Positions 9,039-20,259 are shown, counted from the stretch's first letter. The stretch: DNA of 64,000 nucleotides from Balamuthia mandrillaris (GCA_031835245.1 JAVKOQ010000201.1:30878-94877), one strand, 5' to 3'. Notes: generated by a model from the sequence alone, not told the origin. Made by a program: numbers and translations.

Positions 9039-11331
9039 ACGTACTGCATATTTGGCCATACACAACCTTTTGTGGAGATAGAAAGCGAATGTGAGGATTG
9101 AAACAACATGAAAGGTGTTACGTGAGAGGGAAGAGAAAAACGAACCAACAAAACTCATACTTGCAACGGGAACAAGTCATATGGTCTGAATATTGTAACA
9201 AAAGGTTTAGAAGTGAGAAAAAGGCGTGGGAGAGAGAGAGAGAGAGAGAGACGTACTGCAGCCACCGTTCTTTTCGATTGGAGATAAACATGTCTCGTTC
9301 GGACATTGCTGCAACGCGAATTAGTTAACAACATGAGACAGAAAAAACAGTAAATGCCGCAGACCTTGGTATTTGCTTCGGCCCACTTCCGGAATCGAGA
9401 CTCAGCTTCATTATTTTCAACTTTCCATTTTTGATATTGCTCACAAGTTGCATCTGCATGCCACTACAGAAGAATAAAACCATATTTTCAAAACAGAGCA
9501 GAGAGATAGGGAGAGAGAGAGAGAGAGAGAGAGCTAACCTCCTCTTTGCAATTGAAGCAGAAGGTGAATTTGCACTTGTCTGAAGAACAAGCCATCATTG
9601 GTCTTTTTGGGTCACCAATCATGGCATTACCACATCCTTTTTTTTCCCGGTAATTATCACCATGAGAAAAACACCGTTGAAAGAAAGAAAGAAGGCAAAC
9701 CTGGTCGAGGACACCATCTGCAATTAGGGTCATCGCCCAGAGCAGCCATCAACAAAAACTCCTCATACTTTGCAAACATCTCTTTATCTACACAATGCTT
9801 GACCTGCATACCGGATAAATCACAAAGAATGAGTCCTATGTTACAAAAGTAATAAAAGAAAAGAAAAGAAAACGACAAAGAAAACGACAAAGAAAAGAAA
9901 ATAGAAAAAGGTCTGTGTATTACCTCGTTGTAGCCTACTGTTCGCTTGCAGGTTGGCGTTGGACAACCAATATTGCGAGTGTTGCCATCTTTGATGTTAC
10001 TAGCAAAATGCATGCCAAGGCAGTCCTTACAAAACTTGTGATAGCATTCCTCCATTATATAACTAAGATTAAACGCTGAAGTTAGGGGGGAAAGCGGTAA
10101 CCAAGGCCAAAGCCAGCATAATATGGATCAACTCACATGTCAGCAATGGTTACTTCGTCAAGACAAATGAGACAAGTATAGGTCTTCTCTTCCAATTCTT
10201 TTTGCTTCTGTTCTTGTTCAACACGAAGCAGCTTTTACAGCATAGAACAAAGTGAGTCCTGATCAAGATATAACAAAAACATTTGTTACAAAAAAAAACC
10301 TGTTTTAGAAGCTCCTCATTCTTTGCTTCTTCATTCGCTCTGCAGGTTATTGAGTTATTCATGTATAGCAAAGGAACGAAACAATGAAGCAGAAGAAGAA
10401 GAAGAAGAACAAGAACAAGAAGAAGAAGAAGAAGAAGAACAAGAAGAAGAACAAGAAGAAGAAGAACAAGAAGAACAAGAAGAAGAACAAGAAGAACAAG
10501 AAGAAGAACAAGAGGAAGAATTTACTTGGCTTTCTCGTATGCGGCTTTTTCCTGTTCCAACAACTTGTTGATTAAAGCAAGCGACTCCTCGTCTTCTTCC
10601 GGCTGAAGAAATTCCTCTTCATACTTTAACTGCGAAGTGGTGCTGGCAGTAGCAGAAGACGAAGATGACAGAGCAGGCGGCAAGCCTTCTGGCTTTTCGG
10701 CGCTATCGTCCCTTCTGTTGCTCAAATTAGAGGAAGAGGACCCAGCCAGAAGGAGAGGGAGAGGGAGAGGGAGAAGGAGAAGGAGAAGGAGAAGGAAAAG
10801 GAAAAGGAAAAGGAGAAGGAGAAGGAGAAGGAGAAGGAGAAGGAGAAGGAAAGGAGAAGAGAAGGAGAAGGAGAAGGAGAAGGAGAAAGGAGAAGAAGGA
10901 GAGGAGAAGGAGAAGGAGAAGGAGAAGGAGAAGGAGAAGGAGAAGGAGAAGGAGAAGGAGAAGGAGAAGAGAAGGAGAAGGAGAAGGAGAAGGAGAGGAG
11001 AAGGGAAGGAGAAGGAGAAGGAAAAGGAGAAGGAGAATAGAAAAAGGCTATGTTACTTTATGGTGGGTTCTGGATTTGCAAGTAATACTTCCACAGCAGA
11101 TTCAACGCGGCCGTTGGTGTCTTCAACCACTTTAGCTATATAACTGCGCCTTAGATGCGGGAATATGGCGACCACCTTATTTGTTTAAAAAAACGAGGTG
11201 AGCTTATTCGGCTGCATGTTTGACTTGACCCGTTCACCAACAAAAGAAGAAGTAAGGAATTGACAAACATTCTCCACCGCGTCTTCATACTTGGTGCCCG
11301 AGTAAAGCAGGCGCTCCTCCACGCTACCCAT
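8883..11331 (-). CDS. CUE-RBR E3 ubiquitin-protein ligase
   Basis: Thirteen exons keep one frame from the ATG at 11331 to the stop at 8883, about 399 residues: 11230-11331, 11057-11175, 10526-10714, 10300-10339, 10137-10231, 9924-10062, 9701-9803, 9539-9636, 9365-9463, 9257-9308, 9146-9185, 9045-9066, 8883-8984. A CUE-like domain comes first (VVAIFPHLRRSYIAKVVED, then ESAVEVLLANPE), then a coiled segment, RING1 (CLICLDEVTIAD, CYHKFCKDCLGMHF), IBR (CRWCPRPGCGNAMI, CKFTFCFNCKEEWHAD) and RING2 (CPNETCLSPIEKNGGCNHMTC, CKYEFCWLC). The Cys of NGGC aligns with the thioester-forming Cys of parkin and ARIH1, so catalysis should be intact. CUE domains bind ubiquitin. It is divergent from VPS52. Confidence 0.88.
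8997..9034 (-). repeat. (GA)n microsatellite in last RBR intron
   Basis: Reads CT on the sense strand, ending just before the 3' splice site of the last exon. Similar short tracts fill RBR introns at about 9229-9251 and 9510-9532. Confidence 0.9.
10388..10512 (-). repeat. GAAGAACAA-type purine tract in RBR intron 3
   Basis: Degenerate GAAGAA and GAACAA units on the plus strand, which is a long T/C tract on the sense strand of the ligase gene. It lies within the intron joining exons 10526-10714 and 10300-10339. Confidence 0.85.
10742..11037 (-). repeat. Long (GGAGAA)n purine/pyrimidine tract in RBR intron 2
   Basis: Nearly 300 bases of GGAGAA repeats on the plus strand with almost no pyrimidine. 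On the sense strand it is an unbroken C/T run that ends close to the acceptor at 10715 (CAACAG). Mirror-symmetric purine tracts of this kind can form triplex DNA. Confidence 0.9.
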
Positions 11332-11394
11332 CGTCTGTAGTGTTTTCTTTCCTTTTATTTTGGTTGGTTTGTTCCTTTTTTTGCTGAAGTTCAC

Positions 11395-11437
11395 CGCTTC
11401 GGGGACGTCGGTTCGAATCCGTCGCAAGACATTCTTT
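11395..11437 (+). other. tRNA-like 3' half with B box and T-run (probable remnant)
   Basis: GGTTCGAATCC at 11410-11420 equals the Pol III B-box/T-loop consensus. It is followed by GCAAGACA and a TTTTTT run, as at a tRNA 3' end. Upstream, TGAAG-TTCACCG-CTTCG can fold as a 5-bp stem with a 7-base loop (anticodon would be CAC, Val). The T stem has one mismatch, and I find no matching 5' acceptor strand or D arm, so it is probably a fragment or chance match. Confidence 0.3.
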
Positions 11438-11480
11438 TTTCCTTTTTGCAATTGTTTATCATGACGACGTGGAAATTTCG

Positions 11481-11488
11481 CGTCGACA
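11481..11488. promoter_or_regulatory. CGTCGACA motif, RBR/VPS52 divergent promoter
   Basis: GTCGAC core 72 bases before the VPS52 ATG and 150 before the ligase ATG. Confidence 0.4.
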
Positions 11489-11559
11489 CGGAATAGGCCA
11501 CCTCCTCAAACAAAAAAACGAAAGGGAAAAGAAAGGGCAGCTGAGGGACAGGGAGAGAG

Positions 11560-14504
11560 ATGGAGGACCAAGAACGAAACGAGCTGCTAGGTGGCAAGAA
11601 TGTTGGGGTGAATAAGGCACGAAGCCCTAGAGCAGCTCCCGCAATGCAGAGAGATATCATTCCCCTCCCAGAACTCCTTTCTTTGCAAGATCGTGGCCCT
11701 TTGGACCTAGATTTGGGCGATCTAGACATCACAAATGTAGACGTCGACTTCGATGAGATTGATGGTTCCTTTTTCTCACTCTCTCTCAAGTTTTTAAACA
11801 TTACGAAGACCCTCTTTCTTTTTTAACCATGCAAAATATTTATAGAACTCATAGACAAGTTCCAACAAGATGATCGCGTTAAAGAGGCGCTCATTCAAGG
11901 GGTAGATCTTAGAGAGTATACCAACTCCATAGAGAGGGACCTTCGTAAAGTGGAAAGAGAGTCCGTGGCCGATTACATCGCGGAGAGCAGCCACTTTGCC
12001 AGCCTGCATAAGGACATCAACAACTGCGACGAGATACTTCAGACCATGGAGAAGCTGCTGAGCGGCTTTCAGGCTGACCTCGGCAACATCAGCACTGAGA
12101 TCAAGTTCCTTCAGGACCAATCCACTTCGATGAGCGTCAAACTACGTAACCGTAAGGTTGGATCTTGTCTCTTTCTCTGTTCTCTTTCCTCTTTACTCTT
12201 TGAGGCTTCTTGAGTGATGTGATGCGTTTTCGTGTTGTAGAATGTGGAGCAAAAGTTATCAGCATTTATAGGTCAAGCCGTTTTGCCTGAAACCCTCATC
12301 AAGTGTGTATTTGTTCTCCTTTTTTCCGTCTTTGTTACTGCCTCTTTAATCTTTTGTTCTTATTTGCTTGATATCAGGAATATATGTACAGCCGATGTGA
12401 ACGAGGACTATTTGGCTTATCTGGTGCAACTCAACGACAAAATAGACTTCGTAGAGAACGGAGTGTTGGGCAAGGAAGGAACAACAACGAAACTTGAAGT
12501 TAAGGATGCTGTGGCGTGCGAGGAAATGCGTCCTCACCTTAGAAAGCTACGAAACAAAGCGGTCGCTAAAACGAGAGAATTTCTGTTGCAGAAAATATAC
12601 GCTCTTCGAAAGCCAAAGACCAATGTACAGATCATGCAGACAGCGCTCTTGAAGCACAAGTACCTCAACCGTTTCTTGGGTACTCATGCACCAGATACTG
12701 CATCCGAAGTGCGTCAGAACTATTCGGACACTATGTCTCGCATTTACTCTGCCCACTTCCGGACTTATAGTAGCTCCTTATCCAAGATTGTGGTAAGTTC
12801 AACCCTTCTTGCTGTTTCTTTCCTGTCGTTCTTTTTTTCTTCTCACGAAGTATTTTGCTTTCTTTGTCTTTTTGTTTCAAAGTACGACATCGCAGGAAAG
12901 AATGACCTTATTGGTGTTCCTGAATCGGCCAAAAAAAGCGGATTGTTTGGAGCAGGTAAGCTCGACCTAAAGGCCAAGCACAACGTCTTCGCTTTGGGCG
13001 ACAGAGCCGATATCATCGCAGAGACCGGAGAGGAAGCTCCATCAATTGTGCCGCATGTGGCACTTCAGAATCAACAGAAGTTTCCCTATGAGGCCATCTT
13101 TCGCAGCTTTGACCATATGCTTCTCGACACGATAACGTACGAATGGCGTTTTCACAAAGACTTTTTTGGCGTGAATGATTCTCAGGCTTGTGACGAGCTT
13201 TTTTCCTCTATCTTTTCCAAAACGCTAGATTTGTTCATAGTACGATTCTCTCTCTCCTTTTCTTCCCTCCGAGATATCATCAGTTGGTTGTTATCTTTCC
13301 ACAAAGTGCAAAACAGTCTAAAATTCTTATCCTACTTATAATTTAGGAAAATGTGAGCTCATTCTTAAACTCTTGCTATGATGCAATCGGTGTGCTGTTG
13401 ATGCTTCGCATCATCAACCAGGACAAGTTAGTGATGGCACAAACTCGTAAAATCTCCATTCCGGTAAAAACTTTTATCAAACTCTTATACTACACCACGG
13501 AGACGCAAATGAATAACTGATCCGTAATATATAAAAAAAAATAGGGGCTAGAAAGATACTTTGAATCATTAGAGCAACTCATGTGGCAAAAATTCTTTTC
13601 CGTTGTGGAGCTAAACGCCGAAAGTTTAGCTAGCGCAACTGCTAAGTCCCTCGACATGCAAGACACCCGTCCCCACTATGTCACACGCCGTTATGCCGAA
13701 TTCGTTGCCGCAATCAACATGCTCAATGTCGGATTTTCCGACAAGCGTATCGTCCAAGCGCTTCACCTCTTGCGAAAGAACATGGAGTCTCTGTTGATTC
13801 GTATGAGCAAGAGCTATGTGGATGGCGCAAAAGGCAATAAAGCGCAGCAACAGCAGCAGAAAAGTCTGTCCATTGTATTCCTTATCAACAATTATGACTT
13901 GATTCTCTCAGTCCTAAAGGTATTTTTCTTTGATTTTCTTATTTATTTTCTTTATTCTTGTAGCCTCTTCGTTAAAAGAATATTAACAATGGATGCATAA
14001 ATACAAACAGGAGAGAAACGTGTTCTCACAAGATACAGATAGGTTCGGACAACTCTTGGAAGAGCAGATGTCGGCATTTATTTCACATGAGCTCAACAAA
14101 CATTACGAGCCTATGATTGCTTTTGTAAAAAAGACAAAGCCTAAAATATCCTCACCCGACCTGCGGCTTGATAAAGGTTCATCACTTTCTTCTCTTCTTC
14201 CTCTCTTTCTCTCCTTCTTATCTCACCCTTTTTCTCTCTTACTCTTCTCAGCTGAGATAGCGAGTTTGTTGGAGGACTTTGCCAATTCATGGAAAGGTGT
14301 GATGTTCCAAATTAGCAACGAGGTGATGCGCTACTTCTCAAACTTTGTGATAGGAACGGAGATTTTGAAACAAGTGCTGATGCAACTGGACGCTGTTTAC
14401 GCTGATTTCAGTGAGGTGGTCAAGAAATATGCCAGAGACCAACAGAAGGACCTCATTCCCCCTACAACAATAAGGTGCGTCCAACCGATTTTTGTTGCTA
14501 AACG

Positions 14505-14540
<36 letters not shown>

Positions 14541-14598
14541 ACTTACTCTCTTTCCCTACAGGTATGAGCTAAAGAAATACAGCACCAGCTTCGAGTGA
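11560..14598 (+). CDS. VPS52: VPS52 subunit of GARP/EARP tethering complex
   Basis: Ten exons in frame: 11560-11764, 11846-12156, 12241-12302, 12378-12792, 12883-13239, 13347-13463, 13545-13919, 14011-14176, 14252-14474, 14562-14598; 755 residues, near the usual VPS52 length of about 720. Diagnostic stretches are GVDLREYTNSIERDLRKVE, ESSHFASLHKDINNCDEIL, GFQADLGNISTEI and KLRNRKNVEQKLSAFIGQ. The N-terminal third is the coiled coil that assembles with VPS51, VPS53 and VPS54; the rest is helical CATCHR-type. The complex tethers endosome-derived vesicles at the trans-Golgi network. The N-terminus has a short Leu/Asp-rich leader (LDLDLGDLDITNVDVDFDEI). Intron 9 carries a (TG)n tract. Confidence 0.93.
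14502..14539 (+). repeat. (TG)n microsatellite in VPS52 intron 9
   Basis: About 18 TG units between exons 9 and 10. It is the only TG-type tract noted; the other intron microsatellites are CT/GA. Confidence 0.9.
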
Positions 14599-14648
14599 AA
14601 CACAGCATCTCGTCCCTTTTTTCTCTGCGTCTACAAATAAATTATTTT

Positions 14649-14656
14649 TGTCGACA
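14649..14656. promoter_or_regulatory. TGTCGACA palindrome, VPS52/small-gene gap
   Basis: Perfect palindrome 227 bases before the ATG at 14883. Confidence 0.5.
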
Positions 14657-14683
14657 TAACAAACCCCGAACCAATAACTTCCA

Positions 14684-14694
14684 TTCCCGCCAAA
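14684..14694. promoter_or_regulatory. E2F-like site upstream of the small CDK-site protein
   Basis: TTCCCGCCAAA differs from the ORC1 site only at its outermost base. It lies 189 bases before the ATG at 14883. Together with the CDK-type motifs in the product, it suggests cell-cycle expression. Confidence 0.45.
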
Positions 14695-14882
14695 AAATTG
14701 CCAACTAGAAGAGCCAAAAAAAAAAAGAGGGCAAACCAAACGTCAATTTCCGGTTTTCACCGACAACGACGACACGCAGCAAGTAGTAGTAGCGGGTGGC
14801 GCAGAGCAGAAAAGAAAAACCGAACGAACGCACGGACGAGCAACCAAGAGAGATCAGCTAAAACCAAAAGACGCAACGAACC

Positions 14883-15310
14883 ATGGCCGAGTCAGTACCC
14901 GAAGTTATTGAAGTGGACAAAACGCAGTTTACTCCGACCAAGTCGAGCTCCCCTTGCCCTAGCCCCAACCTGCAAGAGAGATTGTGCTCGGTATGTTGAT
15001 TTTATTTCACTCTCAAAAAAAAAGCTTCTTTATGCTTCTGTAGTTTTGGCAACACCCGATTGATTTGGCGGACCTTTTATGTTACAGCCTAAGAAGTGCC
15101 CTACTCCTGAGCAAATCAACAAACGTCAGGCCGCTGCTGAGCGCAGAAGACTGGTACGTTACGCATCAACGAAACTCGTCCGTCCTCCCCTTTGACGTTT
15201 TTTTTTTTTTGCTCTTTTGTGCAAATCAACAGTCCTTTGAAAGCGAACGTGTGCGCAAAGCCCAAGAACTGGCCAAGCCCAAATCCCACAAGGAAGGCAC
15301 TACCAACTAG
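14883..15310 (+). CDS. Small protein with CDK-type sites and a cyclin-docking-like motif
   Basis: Three exons (14883-14990, 15088-15153, 15233-15310) encode 83 residues. All junctions are GT-AG and phase 0. The N-terminal half is short-linear-motif sequence: TPTK and SPKK both fit the full CDK consensus S/T-P-x-K, and there are minimal sites in SPCPSP and TPEQ. The C-terminal half is a charged helix, NKRQAAAERRRLSFESERVR. RRLSF fits the RxLx-hydrophobic cyclin-docking pattern and also a basophilic kinase site. The helix faintly recalls stathmin (ERRRxxE spacing), but I would not assign that family. An E2F-like site lies upstream. A role as a cell-cycle-regulated kinase substrate is inference. 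Confidence 0.7.
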
Positions 15311-15438
15311 AACACGGTCCTTACCAGCAAGCAAACCACACTCGCAGTTCCTTCCGATCAAGTTCGAGAAGAAAAACAGCTTTCTACTTTTTTGATTACC
15401 TTTTTTTTTTTTGCCTCTGTTTTTTGTAGACATATTTT

Positions 15439-15446
15439 AGTCGACA
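15439..15446. promoter_or_regulatory. AGTCGACA motif before NCBP1
   Basis: GTCGAC core 65 bases before the NCBP1 ATG at 15511. Confidence 0.4.
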
Positions 15447-15510
15447 TGTGTGTTCGTGTCGTCTTGAGCATTCCGTTAGAAAAAAATTGAGGGCAGAAAA
15501 ACACACAGAG

Positions 15511-16870
15511 ATGGACAGGAGAGAATCGTGGCCACCCAGGCGGGACAGGGATGAGTTTGGAGGAGGTGGAGGAGGGTATATCCCGCGGGGTGGTGGGGGA
15601 GGCTTTCATCATGCCTCTCCTTCTTATCGACGCCGAAGTGGGGATCGCTATGGTGGTGGCGGTGACAGAGGAGGTGAAGATTTTTTTCTTTGATTTGTGC
15701 TGATTTATTTGAGAGGTTCATTTTTAGTTTTGCAACCCACTCACAAAACAAAAAGGGAACAAACGAGGAGACAGGTACGGGGCCAGGGATCAAGGTGGCA
15801 GTGACTACAAACGGAGAAGATACGATGAAGCTGCAGACATTGAACAAAGGCTGCGCTCTCTCATCGTCAAGATTGGGGACAACTTCAAGAGTGGCTCTTC
15901 CCTGGAGAGCAACTTGCAGGGTCTTGCCCAGGCCCTTGAGAGCGACCTCACTACTCACCGCAAACAAATCCTCGACACGCTCTCTTCGTGGTTTGTTTTC
16001 TCTTTTGCTTTCCTTCTTTCTCCATTCCCTTTTTTTTTTCTTTTCACTTTCTTCTCTGGAAGAACTTTTTTTTTCTCGAACTGATTATGTTTCGTTTTTT
16101 TAAGTATTGCAAATTTGCCAGTGAAAGCAGGCGTCTATGGGACGTTAGTTGGGCTGATCAACACCAAGGACGCTGCTTTCGGCAAGGAAGTGGTGGCACG
16201 GGTCATGAGCGCCCTTCAACAGGGTTTGGACGGGAAGGACGCTCCCTCCGTTAAGTGCCACCTTCGCTTCCTTGCTGAGTTGGTTAATGCCAACGTAATC
16301 CTCCCGACCTCTTTTCTGGATGTGGTTCAGCCGTTGCTCGCTTTGCTTCAACAACGACAAGAAGACGAAGAAGAACGTGAGGATGAACAGAAAAAAGATG
16401 AGGAAGAGGAAGAAGCAAATGAAGAACGGAGGAGAAAAGTAGGAAGAGCACCACCTCAGTTTAGAGACGTAGTGGCATTGGCTCTGCTGAAAGCCATTCC
16501 GTTCGTGGCACGCGAGTTTGTGGAACGATGCTCTGACAGATTTGAACGGGCATGGCACATTTTGGAAGACTATATACAGGACAGAGCGCATAACCTCGCC
16601 CCTGCCTTTCGTGCCATCGATGTCTATCCTCTTCATCAAGAAGCAGAACAAGAACAGGACCACAACTACTTGCTTTGGCTGTGGAGGCGATATGAGGAGT
16701 TGAAAGATGCTGATTGGCGCTTTTCTTCGGTTCTTCACCCTTATCCCGCCTTCCAATCTACTCTTAACTCTGCCATTCAACATGACGTGTCTTCTTTGTC
16801 ATTAAAATCTTTGGTACACGGCCCTTTCATATTGTCTGTTGTTTTTCCTGTATTACGAACTGCTTTCTGA

Positions 16871-16906
<36 letters not shown>

Positions 16907-18574
16907 TTCCCTCTTCCACATAAAAGGGCGAATGGGGAATTGCTGACTCAAAGAAGCAGTTATGTGTCGGTTTAACACCGTTGCGCCCAATTTTCAGACT
17001 CTTCAAGCAAAGAGATTCGAATACGGAGGCCACCTCGTTTGACCGTCAAATGCTGGAAGATTATATGATTGATCTGATGCATTTTTTCAGCGGCGATCAC
17101 AAACTCTGTGCCAAATTTTTGCTAAATTTGCCATTCCCAGAAGCCAACTATGACCAAATCCTTGTTGAGGTTAGTCTCGGTCTGCCTTTATCTTCTCGGT
17201 GCTTCTTCTTCTTCTTCTTCTTCTTTCTTCTTTGTCTTTGTCTTCTTATTCTTTTCTTCTTCCTCTTCTATTCTCTTTTCTCTTTTCTAATTGCTTTCTT
17301 TTCTGTAGAATATTTTTGCACAGATGTTGCAGCTTCCAAAGGCTGCTTATCCTGGTGTCTTTTATTCGGTGCTTATTTCGGATCTATGCAAGACTCACCC
17401 TACTTTTCCACCTCAAGTACGTATTTCAGCCATTTCTTTATTTTATTCTATTTTTTCCCACCAAAATGCCCTGACTCATTCAATCATTGAAAATACTGAA
17501 CGTTATACAGCTTGGACAAGCAATAATCACATTGTTTGAGAGAGTTGAACAAATGGACCCTGAGTGTACCGACCGATTATCCTCTTGGTTTTCTCATCAT
17601 CTCAGTAACTTTGACTATAAATGGAACTGGTCCTATTGGTTTGTTTCTTATGTTTCTTTGTTATTTGTTCGTTATTTCTTTGAACCTGTATTTTTATTGA
17701 CAAACAAACAGGGCACATGTTTTAGAAATGGGAGAGGACGAGCCAAAACGTTTGTTTGTCAAGGAAGTTTTAGAGCAGTGCGTTCGCTTAGCCTATTGGG
17801 ATCGTGTTCGCAGGACCATCCCTGACGAGTTCGAAGCGCTGATGCCACCCAAACCAACTCCTACTCTCAAGTACAGCGGCGATGGCAGTAGCTCAGAGGA
17901 GCAACAACAAAAAGCTGGAGAACAGAAACATTTCCGCTCTATTCAAAGACGTCGTCTTATTCTGCTCCAAATGATTCGAGAGAGACAACAATCTACTCAG
18001 ATCAAGCAATGGCTGGATGATGGCGCACCTCTACAAGACAACAAGAAGGGTGAAGAGGAAGAGGAGGAAGAGGAGGAAGACCATTCCCTCTCGCAATACG
18101 ATTCGATGGAATTGGTCATTCATTGCCTGTTGGAAGCAGGTTCAAAAAGCTTTAGCCATATGCTAAACATTTTAGAAAGGTACAAAATAGCGACACCCAC
18201 ACCCGCCCAACAATACTACAACACAACAATACAAGTGATTTATTCATCATGTTCTTATTTTAACAGATACAATCCCTTGTTACGTTTGATGGCCAACGAC
18301 CAAACGCTTCGCGTGCAATGTCTAGCAGCAGTCGCTGATTTTTGGCAGAACTCTTCACAGCACGTCAGCATCGTTTTTGACAAGCTGATGACCTATTTGG
18401 TGGCGGACAATGTTTCTATTGTGGAATGGCTCTTTTCCAGCAGCGTTCTGCCCCACTTTACTCGACGCTACACCCGCGAAATTCTCCGCAACACCATCGA
18501 AAAGACTATTGCGAGGACCCAAACCCTCACCCAAGAGGTTCAAGCTCTGCAACAATCATGTTCGTCATCGTCTC

Positions 18575-18619
<45 letters not shown>

Positions 18620-18902
18620 TTAGCCTTGCTGTTAGCAGCACGAAGAGAAGAAAATGAAGAAATAGAAAAAAAGCTGAACCAAGCAAATGAAGCATTGAAT
18701 GCAGCATTACAGGAGCAAAAGGAGCTGTTCCTAAAGATCTTCCAGGTTTGTTCCTTCTTTAACCTTTTTCTTCCTGATACCAATTTTTTCTTCTGCAGCG
18801 ATTCGTCATCTCGCTTTCTACACATCTTAACCAAGGTGGCAGCGACTTGGAGTCATGGTTTGTGTTTACACTTGCCCTCATGAAAGAAATCGGCAGAAAG
18901 GT

Positions 18903-18942
<40 letters not shown>

Positions 18943-19076
18943 TTGCTTTCTGATTTCTTTTATAGTATAACAAAGAAATCAGGCCATTCATTCATACGAT
19001 GGAAAGTGTGCTATTTACCTCTGATTTAGACGAGAGAATCACGTCTGTCTTCCATCAGTTCAAGCTCGTTTGCTAA
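15511..19076 (+). CDS. NCBP1: Nuclear cap-binding protein subunit 1 (CBP80)
   Basis: Eleven exons in frame: 15511-15673, 15771-15987, 16105-16813, 16927-17169, 17309-17416, 17511-17638, 17712-18179, 18267-18559, 18624-18745, 18799-18900, 18966-19076; 887 residues. A Gly/Arg-rich, RGG-like N-terminus with a basic YKRRRYDE segment precedes three MIF4G-type helical domains. Recognisable stretches are VYGTLVGLINTKDAAFG, LRFLAELVNANVI, VLHPYPAFQSTLN, RLSSWFSHHLSNFDYKWNW and a C-terminal ERITSVFHQFK. CBP80 binds CBP20 and the m7G cap of nascent transcripts, supporting splicing, export and the pioneer round. It is longer than the human protein (790) because of the leader and acidic insertions (QEDEEEREDEQKKDEEEEE; a second near 18050). 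Confidence 0.93.
16866..16910 (+). repeat. (CT)n tract in NCBP1 intron 3
   Basis: CT units on the sense strand shortly before the acceptor at 16926. NCBP1 has two more such tracts, at about 18579-18617 (intron 8) and 18904-18940 (intron 10). Confidence 0.9.
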
Positions 19077-19319
19077 AATATTCCCTTCGTGCATTCTTTT
19101 GTTATTCCAAACTTACACACTGCGTTCTGCATATCATGCACCCAGCTTTGTGGTGCCACTTTATTTAAAACTCTGTTTTGGAATCGGTTGGAAAGTAAAG
19201 CGGATAAAAAGAGATCTGTCCACTTGTCCATCCCTTTTGTGACAAGCATTACGAGAAAGAGAGAAGTAAAGAAAAAGAGAACAAAAAAAGGATAATGTAA
19301 GACACTGGAGAGTGGAGTG

Positions 19320-19334
19320 GAGAGTGGAGAGTGA

Positions 19335-19366
<32 letters not shown>

Positions 19367-19372
19367 AGAGGC
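19320..19372. repeat. GGAGAGT/(GA)n tract in the NCBP1-ALADIN convergent gap
   Basis: Several GGAGAGT units lead into a (GA)n run just downstream of the ALADIN stop. The 314-base convergent gap holds nothing else that I recognise. Confidence 0.8.
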
Positions 19373-19390
19373 GAGAGAAGAGGCGAGAGG

Positions 19391-20224
19391 CTAACGAACC
19401 ACAGAGAGCAGTGCACCACGGGTGAAGGTTGGGCTGAAGGCGAGCGCGTGGGGTCTTCCTCCTGTCAACGGACCACGAATGTAGCCTCTGTTGTTATTCG
19501 AACTGGTTAGAAAAACAAAAGAGGTGCGTTTTGTTTTTGTTTGTTTTGTTTTGTTTGTTTTGTTTTTGTCTTTTTTTTTTTTGAAGGCAACACATACCTT
19601 GAATTGAATTCCAAAAAAGAAGCACGAACACTGGTCGCATAAATACCAATTAGCCCTTGTTCACAAATTGTTTCGATGTTAGTCTTTTCATCACTGCGTG
19701 GTTCCTCATCACCATGATCTGGTTCCGCTTCCTTTTCCTTTTCTTTCTCCTCGGCTTCCTTCTCTACTACCTCTTTGCCTTTCTCGTCCACAACGTCCAT
19801 CATTGTTGATTTTCGTTTCGTCTTTGTATTTGTAGAAGAAGTTGAGGCCGTCACCTTCGAGCCACTGTTGAGGAACGTAACGGCAATGCGTTCGCCAGAA
19901 GGATCCCAATGAATTTGGTCTATCGGTCCTCCCGCCCTGTTATATTTAAAGCACAAATAAAAGGTTGTAAACAAGAACAACAGTCACTGAACGAATATGC
20001 AAAACATACTACAGGAAAAAAAAACGTACATTTCGGTCTGTCCATTTGGATGCGTGACCTCGTAGGGACCCATCTCCTCGCAGCCTTGGTAGGCACCTCC
20101 GATCTCAGGGGGAGAGCCTTTGAAATAAATAATGTGTACAGTGCTCTCTCCTTTCTCGCTTACCAGCAAGAATCGGCTGTCAGGGCTCCATGCCGCACTC
20201 TGCCGGTAGCGATTAGAGTGGAGC

Positions 20225-20259
<35 letters not shown>

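Noticed and set aside
8997-9533. Regularly spaced GA blocks as a CRISPR-like or satellite array
   Set aside because: They are simple dinucleotide tracts in separate introns of one gene, with exons between them.
10637-11143. Plus-strand frame rich in Arg/Lys/Glu
   Set aside because: It translates the GGAGAA intron tract of the RBR gene and has no protein features.
11342-11431. A complete tRNA-Val gene
   Set aside because: Only the B box, a possible anticodon stem and the 3' end fit. The acceptor 5' strand and D arm do not form, and the T stem has a mismatch.
14883-15310. Assignment of the small protein to the stathmin family
   Set aside because: Only a short charged helix with ERRR spacing is similar. 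The core stathmin repeats are absent.
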